Shown here piece after piece: positions 25,377 through 35,281 of a DNA stretch of 64,000 nt (the first letter of the stretch is position 1; each line of letters begins with the position of its first letter). Both the position numbers and the translations under genes were made by a program. Under the pieces are notes generated by a model. That model had not been told where the DNA came from. It worked only from the letters and a program-made list of their open reading frames with translations, and did not search any database. Origin of the DNA: Nocardiopsis alborubida (GTDB lineage Bacteria > Actinomycetota > Actinomycetes > Streptosporangiales > Streptosporangiaceae); assembly GCF_012396365.1 (NCBI RefSeq), contig NZ_JAAXPG010000006.1, forward strand, positions 62,001 to 126,000. Reading direction: 5' to 3'.

Positions 25377-26264
25377 TCAGATCCCGCCGACACCGCCGAT
25401 GAGCAGTCGGCGGTTGCGCTGGGGCATCTGGTAGCAGCCGGGTACGGGCGGGGCCACGGGTAGCGTGCGCCACCGCTGGACCTCGATCACGCCGGGCTCG
25501 GCGACGCGCCAGCCCTCGAAGAAGCCGAGGATGGCCTGCCGGGAGCGCCAGCGGCCGGACCGCAGGCGCTCGGCGAACACCTGGTCCAGCTGCTCGGCCC
25601 GCGCCGCGTCCTTGGGGTAGACGGCCGGGTCGGGGCGGCAGTAGTGGCTGAGGACCATGTGGCTGCCCGGAGCCAGCGCGTCGCGCAGGGCGGCGATGTG
25701 CTCGGCCGGGTGGTCGGCGTCGGAGGTGTGCGTGACGGCGCCGGTGAGCAGCAGGCCGACGGGCTCGTCCAGGTCGAGGAAGCTCCGGGTCTCGGAGCTG
25801 TTCAGGAGCTCTTCCGGACGGGTGAGCGAGGCGTGCACCGCGGTGGTGGTGCGCCGGTCGCGGAGCAGGGCGAGGTGGTGGGTCAGGACCACCGGGTCGT
25901 CGGTGGCGTAGACGACCCGGGCCCGGGGGTCGCTCTCGTGCGCGACCTCGTGCGGATCGCCCGGTGCGGGAAGGCCCGCGCCGAACTGGATGAACTGCCG
26001 GATGCCCAGGTCCGCGCACAGGTGGCGGACGGCGCGCTGGAGGAAGGCCCGCTCACCCAGCACGAGGTCCTGGAACCCCGGAGCGGCCCGCTCCGCGCGG
26101 CTGGCCAGGTCCCGGTCCGCCTCGAAGTGGTCCTTGCCCTTGAGGTGGAAGGAGTGCAGCCGCGCCACGCTGGGTCGGGTCAGGTCGACGGCGGGCGGTG
26201 GGTGGGCGCGGAGGTGTTTGCCCCCCGCCTGCCTCAGGAAAGCGGGAGAGGTGAATCGAGACAT
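25377..26264 (-). CDS. SAM-dependent methyltransferase (DUF574/Methyltransf_19 family)
   Basis: Soluble protein of 295 aa of a methyltransferase family that is expanded in actinomycetes. It begins with PSVARLHSFHLKGKDHFEADRDLA, the usual start of this family (there R-x-Y-D-Y-xL-GGK-D-H-F). The binding site for SAM is suggested by IRQFIQFGAGLP and VVYATDDPVV; the partner strands are LLLTGAVTHT and GSHMVLSHYC. The ATG at 26264 has GAGGA 8 nt upstream; earlier in-frame starts lie beyond the mapped promoter. The Tyr-Asp-Tyr of the usual opening motif is altered here to HSFHL. Substrate unknown. Confidence 0.9.
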   Translation of the reverse strand: MSRFTSPAFLRQAGGKHLRAHPPPAVDLTRPSVARLHSFHLKGKDHFEADRDLASRAERAAPGFQDLVLGERAFLQRAVRHLCADLGIRQFIQFGAGLPAPGDPHEVAHESDPRARVVYATDDPVVLTHHLALLRDRRTTTAVHASLTRPEELLNSSETRSFLDLDEPVGLLLTGAVTHTSDADHPAEHIAALRDALAPGSHMVLSHYCRPDPAVYPKDAARAEQLDQVFAERLRSGRWRSRQAILGFFEGWRVAEPGVIEVQRWRTLPVAPPVPGCYQMPQRNRRLLIGGVGGI

Positions 26265-26307
26265 CGCCGTCCTCTTGTCTGAGGTGGGAAGAGTGGTCGA
26301 CCACTGG

Positions 26308-26336
26308 ATTGTATTCCGCGTGAGCGGTGTTGTTAA
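26308..26336 (-). promoter_or_regulatory. Sigma-70-type promoter of the methyltransferase gene
   Basis: Read on the minus strand: -35 TTAACA (26336-26331), a 17-nt spacer and -10 TACAAT (26313-26308). Transcription would start near 26301, about 37 nt before the ATG, leaving room for the GAGGA site. Confidence 0.7.
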
Positions 26337-26347
26337 CCGAGTCACAG

Positions 26348-26370
26348 ACACCGGTCATAAAAACCGGTGT
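26348..26370. repeat. Inverted repeat, candidate operator
   Basis: Perfect 8-bp arms ACACCGGT and ACCGGTGT are separated by CATAAAA. The repeat lies 11 bp upstream of the -35 element of the methyltransferase promoter, a suitable place for a regulator site. Confidence 0.6.
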
Positions 26371-26826
26371 TCGCGGTGCCCGGGAAGTACTGCGGGGTGT
26401 GGCGAAGGGCGATCCTGGGCGGGCTGGGTGCTATACGCCTAATGTCCATTATGAGAGGAATCGGGACGGGGTCCCGGAGGCCGTAAGCCCGTGGATACGG
26501 GCTTCCCGGGTCCCGCGAGTACGCGCGTGTGACGGGAGAGACGTGTGGGTACGGGTGGTTGTGTCCCGGCCCCGGGGCGGGACCGCGGGCGTGTTCCAGC
26601 CGAGGGAACGGCGAAAAGCGTTCCCCGCGCATATCGGAGGGAAATTCCGCGCCCGTAGTCGCCACCTGCGAAAATTCCCCGGCGGGCCCAGGAATGCGGC
26701 GCAACCGGTGAAGGGCGGAGCGGCGGTCCGAAAACAGCGGAACACCGTTCGGACGCCGACTCTCCCGGACACCGACCCGGCCGCACACAGACCCGCCCGG
26801 CTCCGCGCTGTGGCTAGCCTGGGACC
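26371..26826. other. Intergenic region with GC-rich structured segment
   Basis: No gene is supported. The segment 26455-26520 can fold into several GC hairpins around GGGACGGGGTCCCGG and GGCTTCCCGGGTCCCG. It does not carry the conserved boxes of an FMN riboswitch although a RibD-like gene follows. Confidence 0.35.
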
Positions 26827-27996
26827 ATGGACCGCCCGTACACCATCCTCAGCTGCGCCATGTCGGTCGACGGACGCATCGACGACACCGGGCCCGAGCG
26901 GCTGCGCCTGTCCAACGAGGCCGACTTCGCCGAGATCGACGAACTGCGGGCGGAGTGCGACGCCATCCTCGTCGGCGCGGGCACCCTGCGCGCCGACAAC
27001 CCGCGGCTGCTGGTGCGCTCTCCGGAGCTGCGCGAACGCCGCCGGGAGCGCGGGCGCACCGCGCACCTGCTCAAGGCCCTGGTCACCCGAGGCGGAGAGA
27101 TCGACCCCGCGGCCCGCTTCTTCTCCACCGGGGACGCGGGCGCCGTCGTCTACACCGGCGGGGAGGGCGTGGAGACCGCCCGGCGCGCGCTGGCCGACCG
27201 GCCCGCCGCCGACCCGCCCGCCGAGGTCGTGGACGCCGGGGATCCCCCCACCGCCCGGGCCGTGCTGGCCGACCTGGCCGGCAGGGGCGTCGCCCGTCTG
27301 CTGGTCGAGGGCGGCGGGCACGTCCACACCCTCTTCCTCACCTCCGGGCTGGTCGACGAACTCCGGCTGGCGGTGGCCCCCTTCCTGGTGGGGCAGGAGG
27401 ACGCCCCGCGCTTCGTCGTGCCAGGCGCCTTCCCGCAGACCCCCGACGCGCCGATGCGGCTGGTGGAGGCCAGGGCGCTGGGCGACGTGGCCGTCCTGCG
27501 CTACCGGCTGGACCAGGGAGCGCGCGTGAGCGCCGGTCCGTCCCCCGCCGAGGGGGAGTCCGACGCCCGGTGGCTGCGCCGCACCGTCGAGCTGTCCCGC
27601 TCCTGCCCGCCCTCGGACACGGCGTTCTCGGTGGGCTGCGCCGTGGTCGCCGCCGACGGCACCGTCCTGGGCGAGGGCTACTCGCGCCGTGACGACCCGC
27701 ACGACCACGCCGAGGAGGCGGCCCTGCGGGAGGTGGACGCCGACGACCCCCGGCTGGCCGGCGCCACCCTGTACTCGTCCCTGGAACCGTGCAGCTCCCG
27801 CTCCTCCCGGCCGTTGCCCTGCTCGGCCCTGATCCTGGCCACACCCCTCGCGCGCGTGGTGTTCGCCTGGCGCGAGCCCTCCGTGTTCGTGGACTGCGAC
27901 GGCGCCGAGCGCCTGCGCGCGGCGGGCCGGACGGTCGTGGAAAGGCCCGACCTGGCCGGGGGCGTGCGCGAGGTCAACGCCCACCTGCTGGACTGA
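26827..27996 (+). CDS. RibD-like fusion with reversed order: reductase then deaminase
   Basis: Protein of 389 aa that carries both RibD activities in the opposite order. Residues about 1-225 form the RibD_C/dihydrofolate-reductase-like domain (YTILSCAMSVDGRIDD, AILVGAGTLRADNPRL, LLVEGGGHVHTLFL). Residues about 240-389 form the zinc cytidine-deaminase-like domain with HAEEAALREV (His294, Glu296) and the paired Cys322 and Cys332 in LEPCSSRSSRPLPC. Standard RibD has deaminase first and the motif PCxxxGRTPPC; here the GRTPP part is changed. It may act in riboflavin synthesis or on a related pyrimidine in a side pathway. TAGCCT sits 6 nt before the ATG, so the mRNA is probably leaderless. No other rib gene is near. 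Confidence 0.9.
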   Translation: MDRPYTILSCAMSVDGRIDDTGPERLRLSNEADFAEIDELRAECDAILVGAGTLRADNPRLLVRSPELRERRRERGRTAHLLKALVTRGGEIDPAARFFSTGDAGAVVYTGGEGVETARRALADRPAADPPAEVVDAGDPPTARAVLADLAGRGVARLLVEGGGHVHTLFLTSGLVDELRLAVAPFLVGQEDAPRFVVPGAFPQTPDAPMRLVEARALGDVAVLRYRLDQGARVSAGPSPAEGESDARWLRRTVELSRSCPPSDTAFSVGCAVVAADGTVLGEGYSRRDDPHDHAEEAALREVDADDPRLAGATLYSSLEPCSSRSSRPLPCSALILATPLARVVFAWREPSVFVDCDGAERLRAAGRTVVERPDLAGGVREVNAHLLD

Positions 27997-28021
27997 GCGG
28001 GAGCCCGGCGGGGCGGCTGCG

Positions 28022-28366
28022 TCATCTGAGGTTGCCCGCGTAGGAGTACAGGCGGCGCGTCCGGGCCTTGGTCCCCTCGTCCTCGTAGGGGTTGGTGACG
28101 CGGGCGTGCACCGCCCCGGAGAAGTCGTCCCACTCCTGGGCGCTCATCCGGGGCGCCCTGGCGTCGAGGTGGCGCATGGCGACGGGCTCCTCCATCTCCA
28201 GGAGCCCGTCGAGTTCGTCGCTGGCCGACACCGTCCTGCCGAAGGAACCGGCGACCTCGCGGACCCTTCCGGCGAACTCCTCGTCCCTGGACATCCGGCG
28301 GGCGACGTAGGCGGCGGCCGCGGCGCCTCCCGCGGCGACGGCCCAGGCGATCAGGGGAAGGGGCAT
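28022..28366 (-). CDS. Small single-pass membrane protein, 114 aa
   Basis: The N-terminus is one hydrophobic segment (PLPLIAWAVAAGGAAAAAYVA, residues 2-22) followed by a charged cytoplasmic-type domain of about 90 residues (EEFAGRVREVAGSFGRT, EWDDFSGAVHARVTNPYEDEG). AGGAGG lies 8 nt before the ATG. It is convergent with the RibD-like gene, with 25 nt between stops. No family is recognised. Confidence 0.8.
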   Translation of the reverse strand: MPLPLIAWAVAAGGAAAAAYVARRMSRDEEFAGRVREVAGSFGRTVSASDELDGLLEMEEPVAMRHLDARAPRMSAQEWDDFSGAVHARVTNPYEDEGTKARTRRLYSYAGNLR

Positions 28367-28701
28367 GGTCGAACCTCCTGTGTGTGAAGGTCCGCACGAC
28401 CGCTGGAGCGGGAGGGGTCGGCGGGCAGGTGAGCGGGTCCGGCGGCGCCGGACCCTGTGTCGTCCTTTCTACCCGCCGGAGGCAGCCCGCCCCGGGTCGT
28501 ACACAGGCCGGATCCGGCTGTGGCGCGGCTCGGGCCCGGGCGTGTTTGCTTGGTACAGGGGGTCCTCCCCCCGGGGCGGCATGGGCGTGCCCGGAAACGG
28601 CCGCTCCCGCGCGGCCAGCGGCGCCCGCGGCAGACCGCGTTCGCCGCGGCGGCCGGTGGCACCCGTCGACCGTTCACCGCCCGCGGCCGGTACCGCCCGC
28701 C
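28367..28701. other. Gene-free stretch
   Basis: No coding or RNA feature is supported between the small membrane protein start and the helicase stop. Only GC-rich short repeats are seen. Confidence 0.35.
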
Positions 28702-31209
28702 CTACAGCCGGTCCACGTCCGCCACGTGCACCACCGCGCGCCCCTCGACGTCGGACGCGGCCAGGTCCACCTCGGCGCTGATGCCCCAGTCGTGGTCGCC
28801 CGCCGGGTCGGCGAAGATCTGGCGGACCCGCCACAGCTCCGGCTCCTGCTCGATGAGCAGCATCGCCGGGCCGCGCGCGTCCGGGCCGGTCCCGATCGCG
28901 TCGTGCTCCTCGAAGTAGGCGTCCAGGGCCTCCTCCCAGGCCTCGGCGTCCCACTCCCCGTCCTCGTCCATCCGCCCGAGTTCGTCGTGGCGGCGCAGGG
29001 CGGCCAGCTCCACGCGGCGGAACATCTCGTTGCGCACCAGCACCCGGAACGCCCGCTCGTTGGTGGTGACGGGCCGCACCTTCTCCTCGGCCGCGGCGGC
29101 GTCCTGCGGCACCTCCACCTCGGGGTTGGTCAGCTGCTCCCACTCGTCCAGCAGGCTGGAGTCCACCTGGCGGACCAGCTCGCCCAGCCACTCGATGAGG
29201 TCGCGCAGCTCCTCGGTCTTGGCGTCGTCGGGCACCGTCTGGTTGAGCGCCTTGTACGCGCTGGCCAGGTAGCGCAGCACGAGCCCCTCCGAGCGGGCCA
29301 GCTCGTAGTAGCCCACGTACTCGACGAAGGTCATCGCCCGCTCGTACATGTCCCGGGCCACCGTCTTGGGCCGGAGCGGGTGGTCGCCCACCCACGGGTG
29401 CCCGCGCCGGTACACCTCGTAGGCGTGGCCGAGCAGCTCCTCCAGCGGCTTGGGGTAGTCGACCTCCTCCAGCCGCTCCATGCGCTCGTCGTACTCGATG
29501 CCGTCCATCTTCATCTGCTGGACGGCCTCGCCGCGGGCCTTGTTGAGCTGGGCGCCCAGGATCTGCCTCGGGTCGTCCAGGGTGGACTCCACCACGCTGA
29601 GCACGTCCAGCGGGTACGTGGGCGACTGCTTGTCCAGCAGGTCCAGTGCGGCCAGCGCGAAGGTGGACAGCGGCTGGTTGAGCGCGAAGTCGGCCTGGAG
29701 GTCCACGGTCAGCCGCGCGGTGCGCCCCTGCGCGTCGGGCTCGGGGAGCGCCTCCACGATCCCGCCGTCCAGCAGCGACCGGTAGATGGCGATGGCCTCG
29801 CTGATGTGGCGGCGCTGCCTCGGGCGGTCGTCGTGGTTCTCGGTGAGCAGGTGCTTCATCGCCGGGAAACAGTTGCCCGGGCGGGCGATCACGCTCAGCA
29901 GCATGGCGTTGCTGACCCTGAACCTCGAGGTCAGGGGCTCGGGGTCGGCCTCGATGAGCTTGGTGAAGGTGGCCTCGTCCCAGGAGACGAAGCCCTCCGG
30001 GGCCTTCTTGCGCACCACCTTGCGCCGCTTCTTGGCGTCGTCGCCGACCTTGGCCAGGGCCTTCTCGTTCTCGATGACGTGCTCGGGCGCCTGGGCCACC
30101 ACGTTGCCGACGGTGTCGAACCCGGCGCGTCCCGCGCGCCCGGCGATCTGGTGGAACTCGCGGGCGCGCAGGCGGCGCACGCGCACCCCGTCGTACTTGC
30201 TCAGCGCGGTGAACAGCACCGTGCGGATGGGCACGTTGACGCCCACGCCGAGGGTGTCGGTGCCGCAGATGACCTTGAGCAGCCCCGACTGGGCCAGGCG
30301 CTCGACCAGGCGCCGGTACTTGGGCAGCATGCCCGCGTGGTGCACGCCGATGCCGTGCCGCACGTACCGGGACAGGTTGCGGCCGAACTTGGTGGTGAAG
30401 CGGAAGTTGCCGATCTCCGCGGCGATCGCCGCCTTCTCCTCCTTGGTGCACATGTTGATGCTGGTCAGCGACTGCGCGCGCTCGACCGCCTGCGCCTGGG
30501 TGAAGTGCACGATGTACACGGGGGCGTTGCCGCTGCCGAGCAGCTCCTCCAGCGTCTCGTGCAGCGGGGTGACCCGGTAGTCGTAGTAGAGGGGGACGGG
30601 GCGCTCGGCCGAGGCCACCACGGCGGTGGAGCGCCCGGTGCGCTTCTCCAGGTCCTCCTCGAAGCGGCTGACGTCGCCCAGGGTGGCCGACATCAGCAGG
30701 AACTGCGCCTGCGGCATCTCCAGCAGCGGCACCTGCCACGCCCACCCGCGGTCGGGCTCGGCGTAGAAGTGGAACTCGTCCATGACGACGGTGTTGATGT
30801 CGGCGTCCGCGCCCTCGGCCAGGGCGATCTGGGCCAGGACCTCCGCCGTGCAGCACACGATGGGCGCGTCGGCGTTGACGCTGGCGTCGCCGGTCATCAT
30901 GCCCACGTTGTCGGTGCCGAAGATCTTGCACAGGTCGAAGAACTTCTCCGACACCAGCGCCTTGATGGGCGCGGTGTAGAACGCGCACTCGTTGCGGGCC
31001 AGCGCCGCGAAGAGCGCGCCCGTGGCCACCATGCTCTTGCCCGAACCGGTGGGGGTGTTGAGGATGACGTTGGACCCGGAGACGACCTCGATGAGGGCCT
31101 CCTCCTGGTGCGGGTAGAGGGTGAGGCCCCGCTCCTCGGCCCACAAAGCGAACGCCTCGAAGAGGGAGTCGGGTTCTGGTTCGGCCGGAAGCACATCGAT
31201 GAGACTCAC
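28702..31209 (-). CDS. DEAD/DEAH-box helicase with DUF3516 C-terminal region
   Basis: Superfamily 2 helicase of 835 aa. The N-terminal helicase core has Walker A in TPTGSGKSMVATGAL, DEFH box in MDEFHFYAEP, SAT motif (LMSATLGDV) and the helicase C motifs GIGVHHAGMLPKYR, GTDTLGVGVNVP and HQIAGRAGRAGFD. The C-terminal half (after about residue 420) is the long alpha-helical DUF3516-type region that goes with this actinobacterial group; it is related to Ski2-like RNA helicases. The role is likely RNA processing or decay, by analogy. The GTG at 31209 is chosen because it starts just before the conserved region and has CAGTAT 7 nt upstream; the open frame continues into mdh. Confidence 0.92.
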   Translation of the reverse strand: MSLIDVLPAEPEPDSLFEAFALWAEERGLTLYPHQEEALIEVVSGSNVILNTPTGSGKSMVATGALFAALARNECAFYTAPIKALVSEKFFDLCKIFGTDNVGMMTGDASVNADAPIVCCTAEVLAQIALAEGADADINTVVMDEFHFYAEPDRGWAWQVPLLEMPQAQFLLMSATLGDVSRFEEDLEKRTGRSTAVVASAERPVPLYYDYRVTPLHETLEELLGSGNAPVYIVHFTQAQAVERAQSLTSINMCTKEEKAAIAAEIGNFRFTTKFGRNLSRYVRHGIGVHHAGMLPKYRRLVERLAQSGLLKVICGTDTLGVGVNVPIRTVLFTALSKYDGVRVRRLRAREFHQIAGRAGRAGFDTVGNVVAQAPEHVIENEKALAKVGDDAKKRRKVVRKKAPEGFVSWDEATFTKLIEADPEPLTSRFRVSNAMLLSVIARPGNCFPAMKHLLTENHDDRPRQRRHISEAIAIYRSLLDGGIVEALPEPDAQGRTARLTVDLQADFALNQPLSTFALAALDLLDKQSPTYPLDVLSVVESTLDDPRQILGAQLNKARGEAVQQMKMDGIEYDERMERLEEVDYPKPLEELLGHAYEVYRRGHPWVGDHPLRPKTVARDMYERAMTFVEYVGYYELARSEGLVLRYLASAYKALNQTVPDDAKTEELRDLIEWLGELVRQVDSSLLDEWEQLTNPEVEVPQDAAAAEEKVRPVTTNERAFRVLVRNEMFRRVELAALRRHDELGRMDEDGEWDAEAWEEALDAYFEEHDAIGTGPDARGPAMLLIEQEPELWRVRQIFADPAGDHDWGISAEVDLAASDVEGRAVVHVADVDRL

Positions 31210-31284
31210 GGTCTCTATACTGCCTGCTTCCCGGCCCCCTTCGGGACGGTGCCCGTCGTGCGGAACGCCCCGGACCATGGGACG

Positions 31285-31321
31285 GCGACGGGCGCACCCC
31301 GTGCGGGGGCGCGCCCGTCGC
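31285..31321 (-). terminator. Hairpin terminator downstream of mdh
   Basis: Perfect 11-bp arms at 31285-31295 and 31311-31321 enclose a smaller CCCC/GGGG stem. It lies 20 nt after the mdh stop, separating mdh from the helicase gene. Confidence 0.65.
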
Positions 31322-31340
31322 GTCACCGGCGTCGCGGCGG

Positions 31341-32435
<1,095 letters not shown>

Positions 32436-32597
32436 TCACCACCCTAGACCGCGTGCTCCCGCGTGCTGTGACCCAGGGGCTCGGTACGTCTTCTCAGGCC
32501 GCTCCGCGAGGGCGGCCGGGAGGCCCCGTCCGGTAACGGATTTAGGGCGGGGAAACGTCGGACCCACCCTGTTAGGATGGCGTTTGCCGATCACGGC

Positions 32598-32671
32598 GGG
32601 CCGGTAGCTCAGTTGGTTAGAGCAGGGGACTCATAATCCCTGGGTCGCGGGTTCGAGTCCTGCCCGGCCTA
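32598..32671 (+). tRNA. tRNA with CAT anticodon (elongator Met, or Ile2)
   Basis: A 74-nt tRNA with acceptor GGGCCGG/CCGGCCT (first pair G-U), D arm TAGCTCAGTTGGTTAGAGCA, anticodon loop CTCATAA and T-arm GGGTTCGAGTCC. Discriminator A. CCA is only partly present in the DNA (CCC). The CAT anticodon and non-initiator features fit elongator tRNA-Met; a lysidine-modified tRNA-Ile cannot be excluded by eye. A -10-like TAGGAT lies at 32573-32578. Confidence 0.93.
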
Positions 32672-32689
32672 CCCTCTCCGAACACCAAA

Positions 32690-32729
32690 AAAGCGCCGCT
32701 GACCTGTGGATACAGGTCAGCGGCGCTTT
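32690..32729. terminator. Strong bidirectional intrinsic terminator after the tRNA
   Basis: Perfect 17-bp arms (32690-32706 and 32713-32729) with loop TGGATA, flanked by an A-run before and CTTT after. This is the most classical intrinsic terminator in the window. Confidence 0.93.
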
Positions 32730-33328
32730 CTTTGCCGCGGGCTGTGCCCGGGAACCGCCACCGAGGTCCGGAGACCGTGCAATAGGCGCCGGAGTTTGGA
32801 CGGTGCGCGGTCGGCGGCGCCGTTCCACGGCGCGGCGGCCGTCCGTTCCCGGAAAGGGCGCCCAGCACGAGCGCCACGTGCGGTGCCGGCTCCGCCGCGC
32901 ACCCGTGCCCCGCCGTCCTCCGGGCGAGGACGGGAGTGGCGGCGCCACGGGACGGGGAAGCCGCGGCGTCCGTTTCTCCGCTTGTATTTTGTCTGCTTAT
33001 AGGGCCTTTGGTATGTTCCTTCCCTCAGGAGAAGTCCTCGCTGCGGTATCCGAATAACGGACGTCCGGTTTTCCGGTCCGACATCGGATGAATGTGGCGG
33101 CACTCCTGCCCGAATCCGACGCTCCTTCGCGTTTTCCCGTTCCGTGCAGGTCGCAGGCCATACGACCCGCCGTCCAGTACATCCCGGAACCTCCGCGCCC
33201 GGCGGTGGCGGCTCGTTTACACTGGCGGCCGTTCCGAGGGACGCGGTGGTCCACGTCTCAGCAACCACCGCGCGCCCGGCGGAGTCCGACAGTCGGTGGA
33301 CGGATGCATTCGGGGGGAGGGACGAGCG
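32730..33328. other. Long upstream region of the SGNH esterase
   Basis: No gene is supported. The part 32980-33090 is less GC-rich and holds repeated TCCGA/CCGG elements around CGGACGTCCGGTTTTCCGG (33058 on) that can fold. TACACT at about 33216-33221 is a possible -10 element, giving a leader of roughly 105 nt. Confidence 0.35.
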
Positions 33329-35248
33329 TTGGGAGCGGACGGCACACGGCGGCGCGGAACCCACCGGCAACGGGCGAACCCCCGCCCCCGCCTGCTGCGC
33401 GGCCTGGCCGCGGCGGCCGTGGCGGTGCTCCTCGTGGTCGTGGTCAACACCGCGGTCTCCCGGGACGACGGCGCCGGGCCCTCCGAACCCAGGGAGCAGA
33501 CGGTCCCCGCGGTGAACGCCGTCCCCTTCCGCGGCCTCGTCGACCGGATCGGCGTCTCCCGGGACACCTCCGTCGCCACCGTCGACATCGACGGCGCCGG
33601 GAACAGCCTGTCCTCCCAGGCGCTGGCCGCCGCGGGGTGGACGCCCGGCCGCGAGGTGGTCCTGCTCGGCACGCCCATGGAACTGCCCGACTACGCCCCC
33701 GGCCGCCCCGACCACCTGGTCTCGGACGGCCAGTTCCTCCGGCTCGCGGACGAGCGCTACCGGTCGCTCGCCTTCCTGGCCACCGCGACCCGCACCGACG
33801 GCATCGAGGCCGAGGTCACCGGAACCGGCCGCGTGGTCTACGCCGACGGCCGGGAGCAGGAGTTCACCCTGTCCGTCCCGCACTGGACCGCCGGACCCGC
33901 GAGCGAGGCCGCGCTCACCCTGCCCTACGCCAACTCCGCGCGGCACGCCGGGCCCAGCCCCACCCTCGGCGCGGCGCGCCTGTACGCGCGCGGCGTCACC
34001 GTGGACCCCGCCCGCGAGATCTCCCACGTGGTGCTGCCCGAGACCGCCGACGACTCGGGACGCATCCACGTGTTCTCCGTGGGCGGGCGCGCCGCGGACA
34101 CGGAGTGGACGGGCACCTGGGCGCGCGCCACCTCCGGCTACATGGAGGTCGGCCCCTGGCGGGACCAGACCCTGCGGCTGGCGGTGCGCACCACCACCGG
34201 CGGCCACACGGTCCGGATCCGCCTGGACAACACCTTCGCCGCCGCCCCCGTCACCGTGGGCGCGGCCTCCGTGGCGCTGCGCGGGACCGGTGCCGACACC
34301 CGCGGCGCCGCGGTCCCGCTCACCTTCGGGGGACGTTCCGACACCGTCATCCCGGCCGGGGGACAGGTGTTCAGCGACCCCGTCGAGATGCTCCTGCCGC
34401 CGCAGACCGACATGCTGGTCAGCATCCACGTGCCCGAGCAGGTGACCACCGCGCCGGTGCACTACGCCTCGGTGGACACCAACTACACCAGCGCGCCCGG
34501 CAGCGGCGACCTGACCCTGGACACCACGGGGCAGCCGTTCACCGGCCGGGTCGCGCAGTGGCCCTTCCTCGCGGCGGTGGAGGTCTCCGGGGGGCCGGGC
34601 GCGATCGCGGCCTTCGGCGACTCCATCACCGACGGGATCCGCTCCACCCCCGACGCCCACGCCCGCTGGCCCGACGTGCTCAGCGCCCGTCTGGCCGAGC
34701 AGTCGGGGCTGCCCAACCCGGGCGTGCTCAACCTCGGCGTGGCCGGAAACCACGTGATCAGGGACGGCTACCCGGGGGAGGGCGTCTCCACCAACCCCAC
34801 CGGGGTGGCGCTGACCCACCGGGTGCACCGGGACGTGCTGGCCCAGAGCGGGGTGGACACCCTGGTCATCTTCGCCGGGATCAACGACCTGCGCTGGAGC
34901 ACCCCGCCCGAGTCGGTGATCAGCGGGATCGAGGAGATCGCGGGGCTGGCCCGCGAGCACGGCATGCGGGTGTTCGCGGCCACGCTCGGCCCCTGCGGGG
35001 GAGAGCTGCGCTGCACCGAGGAGGTCGACCGTGCCCGCCAGCAGGTCAACACCCACCTGCGGGCGCAGGCGTACGACCCCCTCTCGCCCTTCGACGGCGT
35101 GTGGGACTTCGACGCGGTCCTGCGCGACCCGCAGGACCCCAGCCGCATGCTGCCCGCCTACGACTCGGGCGACCACCTCCACCCGGGGGACGCCGGACTG
35201 CGCGCGTTGGCCGAGTCCGTGGACCTCTACCAGCTCGTCGGCGGCTAG
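33329..35248 (+). CDS. Secreted/anchored two-domain SGNH (GDSL) esterase
   Basis: Protein of 639 aa with an N-terminal signal anchor (LLRGLAAAAVAVLLVVVVN, residues about 20-40), an unassigned beta-rich middle region and a C-terminal SGNH hydrolase. Blocks visible: GDSITDG (catalytic Ser), GVAGNHV (oxyanion Gly/Asn), FAGINDL, and DHLHPGDAG (Asp-His). Members remove acetyl or acyl groups from carbohydrates or lipids. A TTG start at 33329 is chosen because GGAGGG lies 7 nt upstream and the signal anchor follows directly; no ATG or GTG in this frame has such context. Length is above the usual 250-400 aa because of the extra N-terminal domain. Confidence 0.88.
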   Translation: MGADGTRRRGTHRQRANPRPRLLRGLAAAAVAVLLVVVVNTAVSRDDGAGPSEPREQTVPAVNAVPFRGLVDRIGVSRDTSVATVDIDGAGNSLSSQALAAAGWTPGREVVLLGTPMELPDYAPGRPDHLVSDGQFLRLADERYRSLAFLATATRTDGIEAEVTGTGRVVYADGREQEFTLSVPHWTAGPASEAALTLPYANSARHAGPSPTLGAARLYARGVTVDPAREISHVVLPETADDSGRIHVFSVGGRAADTEWTGTWARATSGYMEVGPWRDQTLRLAVRTTTGGHTVRIRLDNTFAAAPVTVGAASVALRGTGADTRGAAVPLTFGGRSDTVIPAGGQVFSDPVEMLLPPQTDMLVSIHVPEQVTTAPVHYASVDTNYTSAPGSGDLTLDTTGQPFTGRVAQWPFLAAVEVSGGPGAIAAFGDSITDGIRSTPDAHARWPDVLSARLAEQSGLPNPGVLNLGVAGNHVIRDGYPGEGVSTNPTGVALTHRVHRDVLAQSGVDTLVIFAGINDLRWSTPPESVISGIEEIAGLAREHGMRVFAATLGPCGGELRCTEEVDRARQQVNTHLRAQAYDPLSPFDGVWDFDAVLRDPQDPSRMLPAYDSGDHLHPGDAGLRALAESVDLYQLVGG

Positions 35249-35281
35249 CGGGAGCGCAGGGGGCGGCCCCCGGCCGCCCGG

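Noticed and set aside
26371-26826. FMN riboswitch before the RibD-like gene
   Set aside because: None of the conserved FMN boxes is present, and the gene appears to be leaderless.
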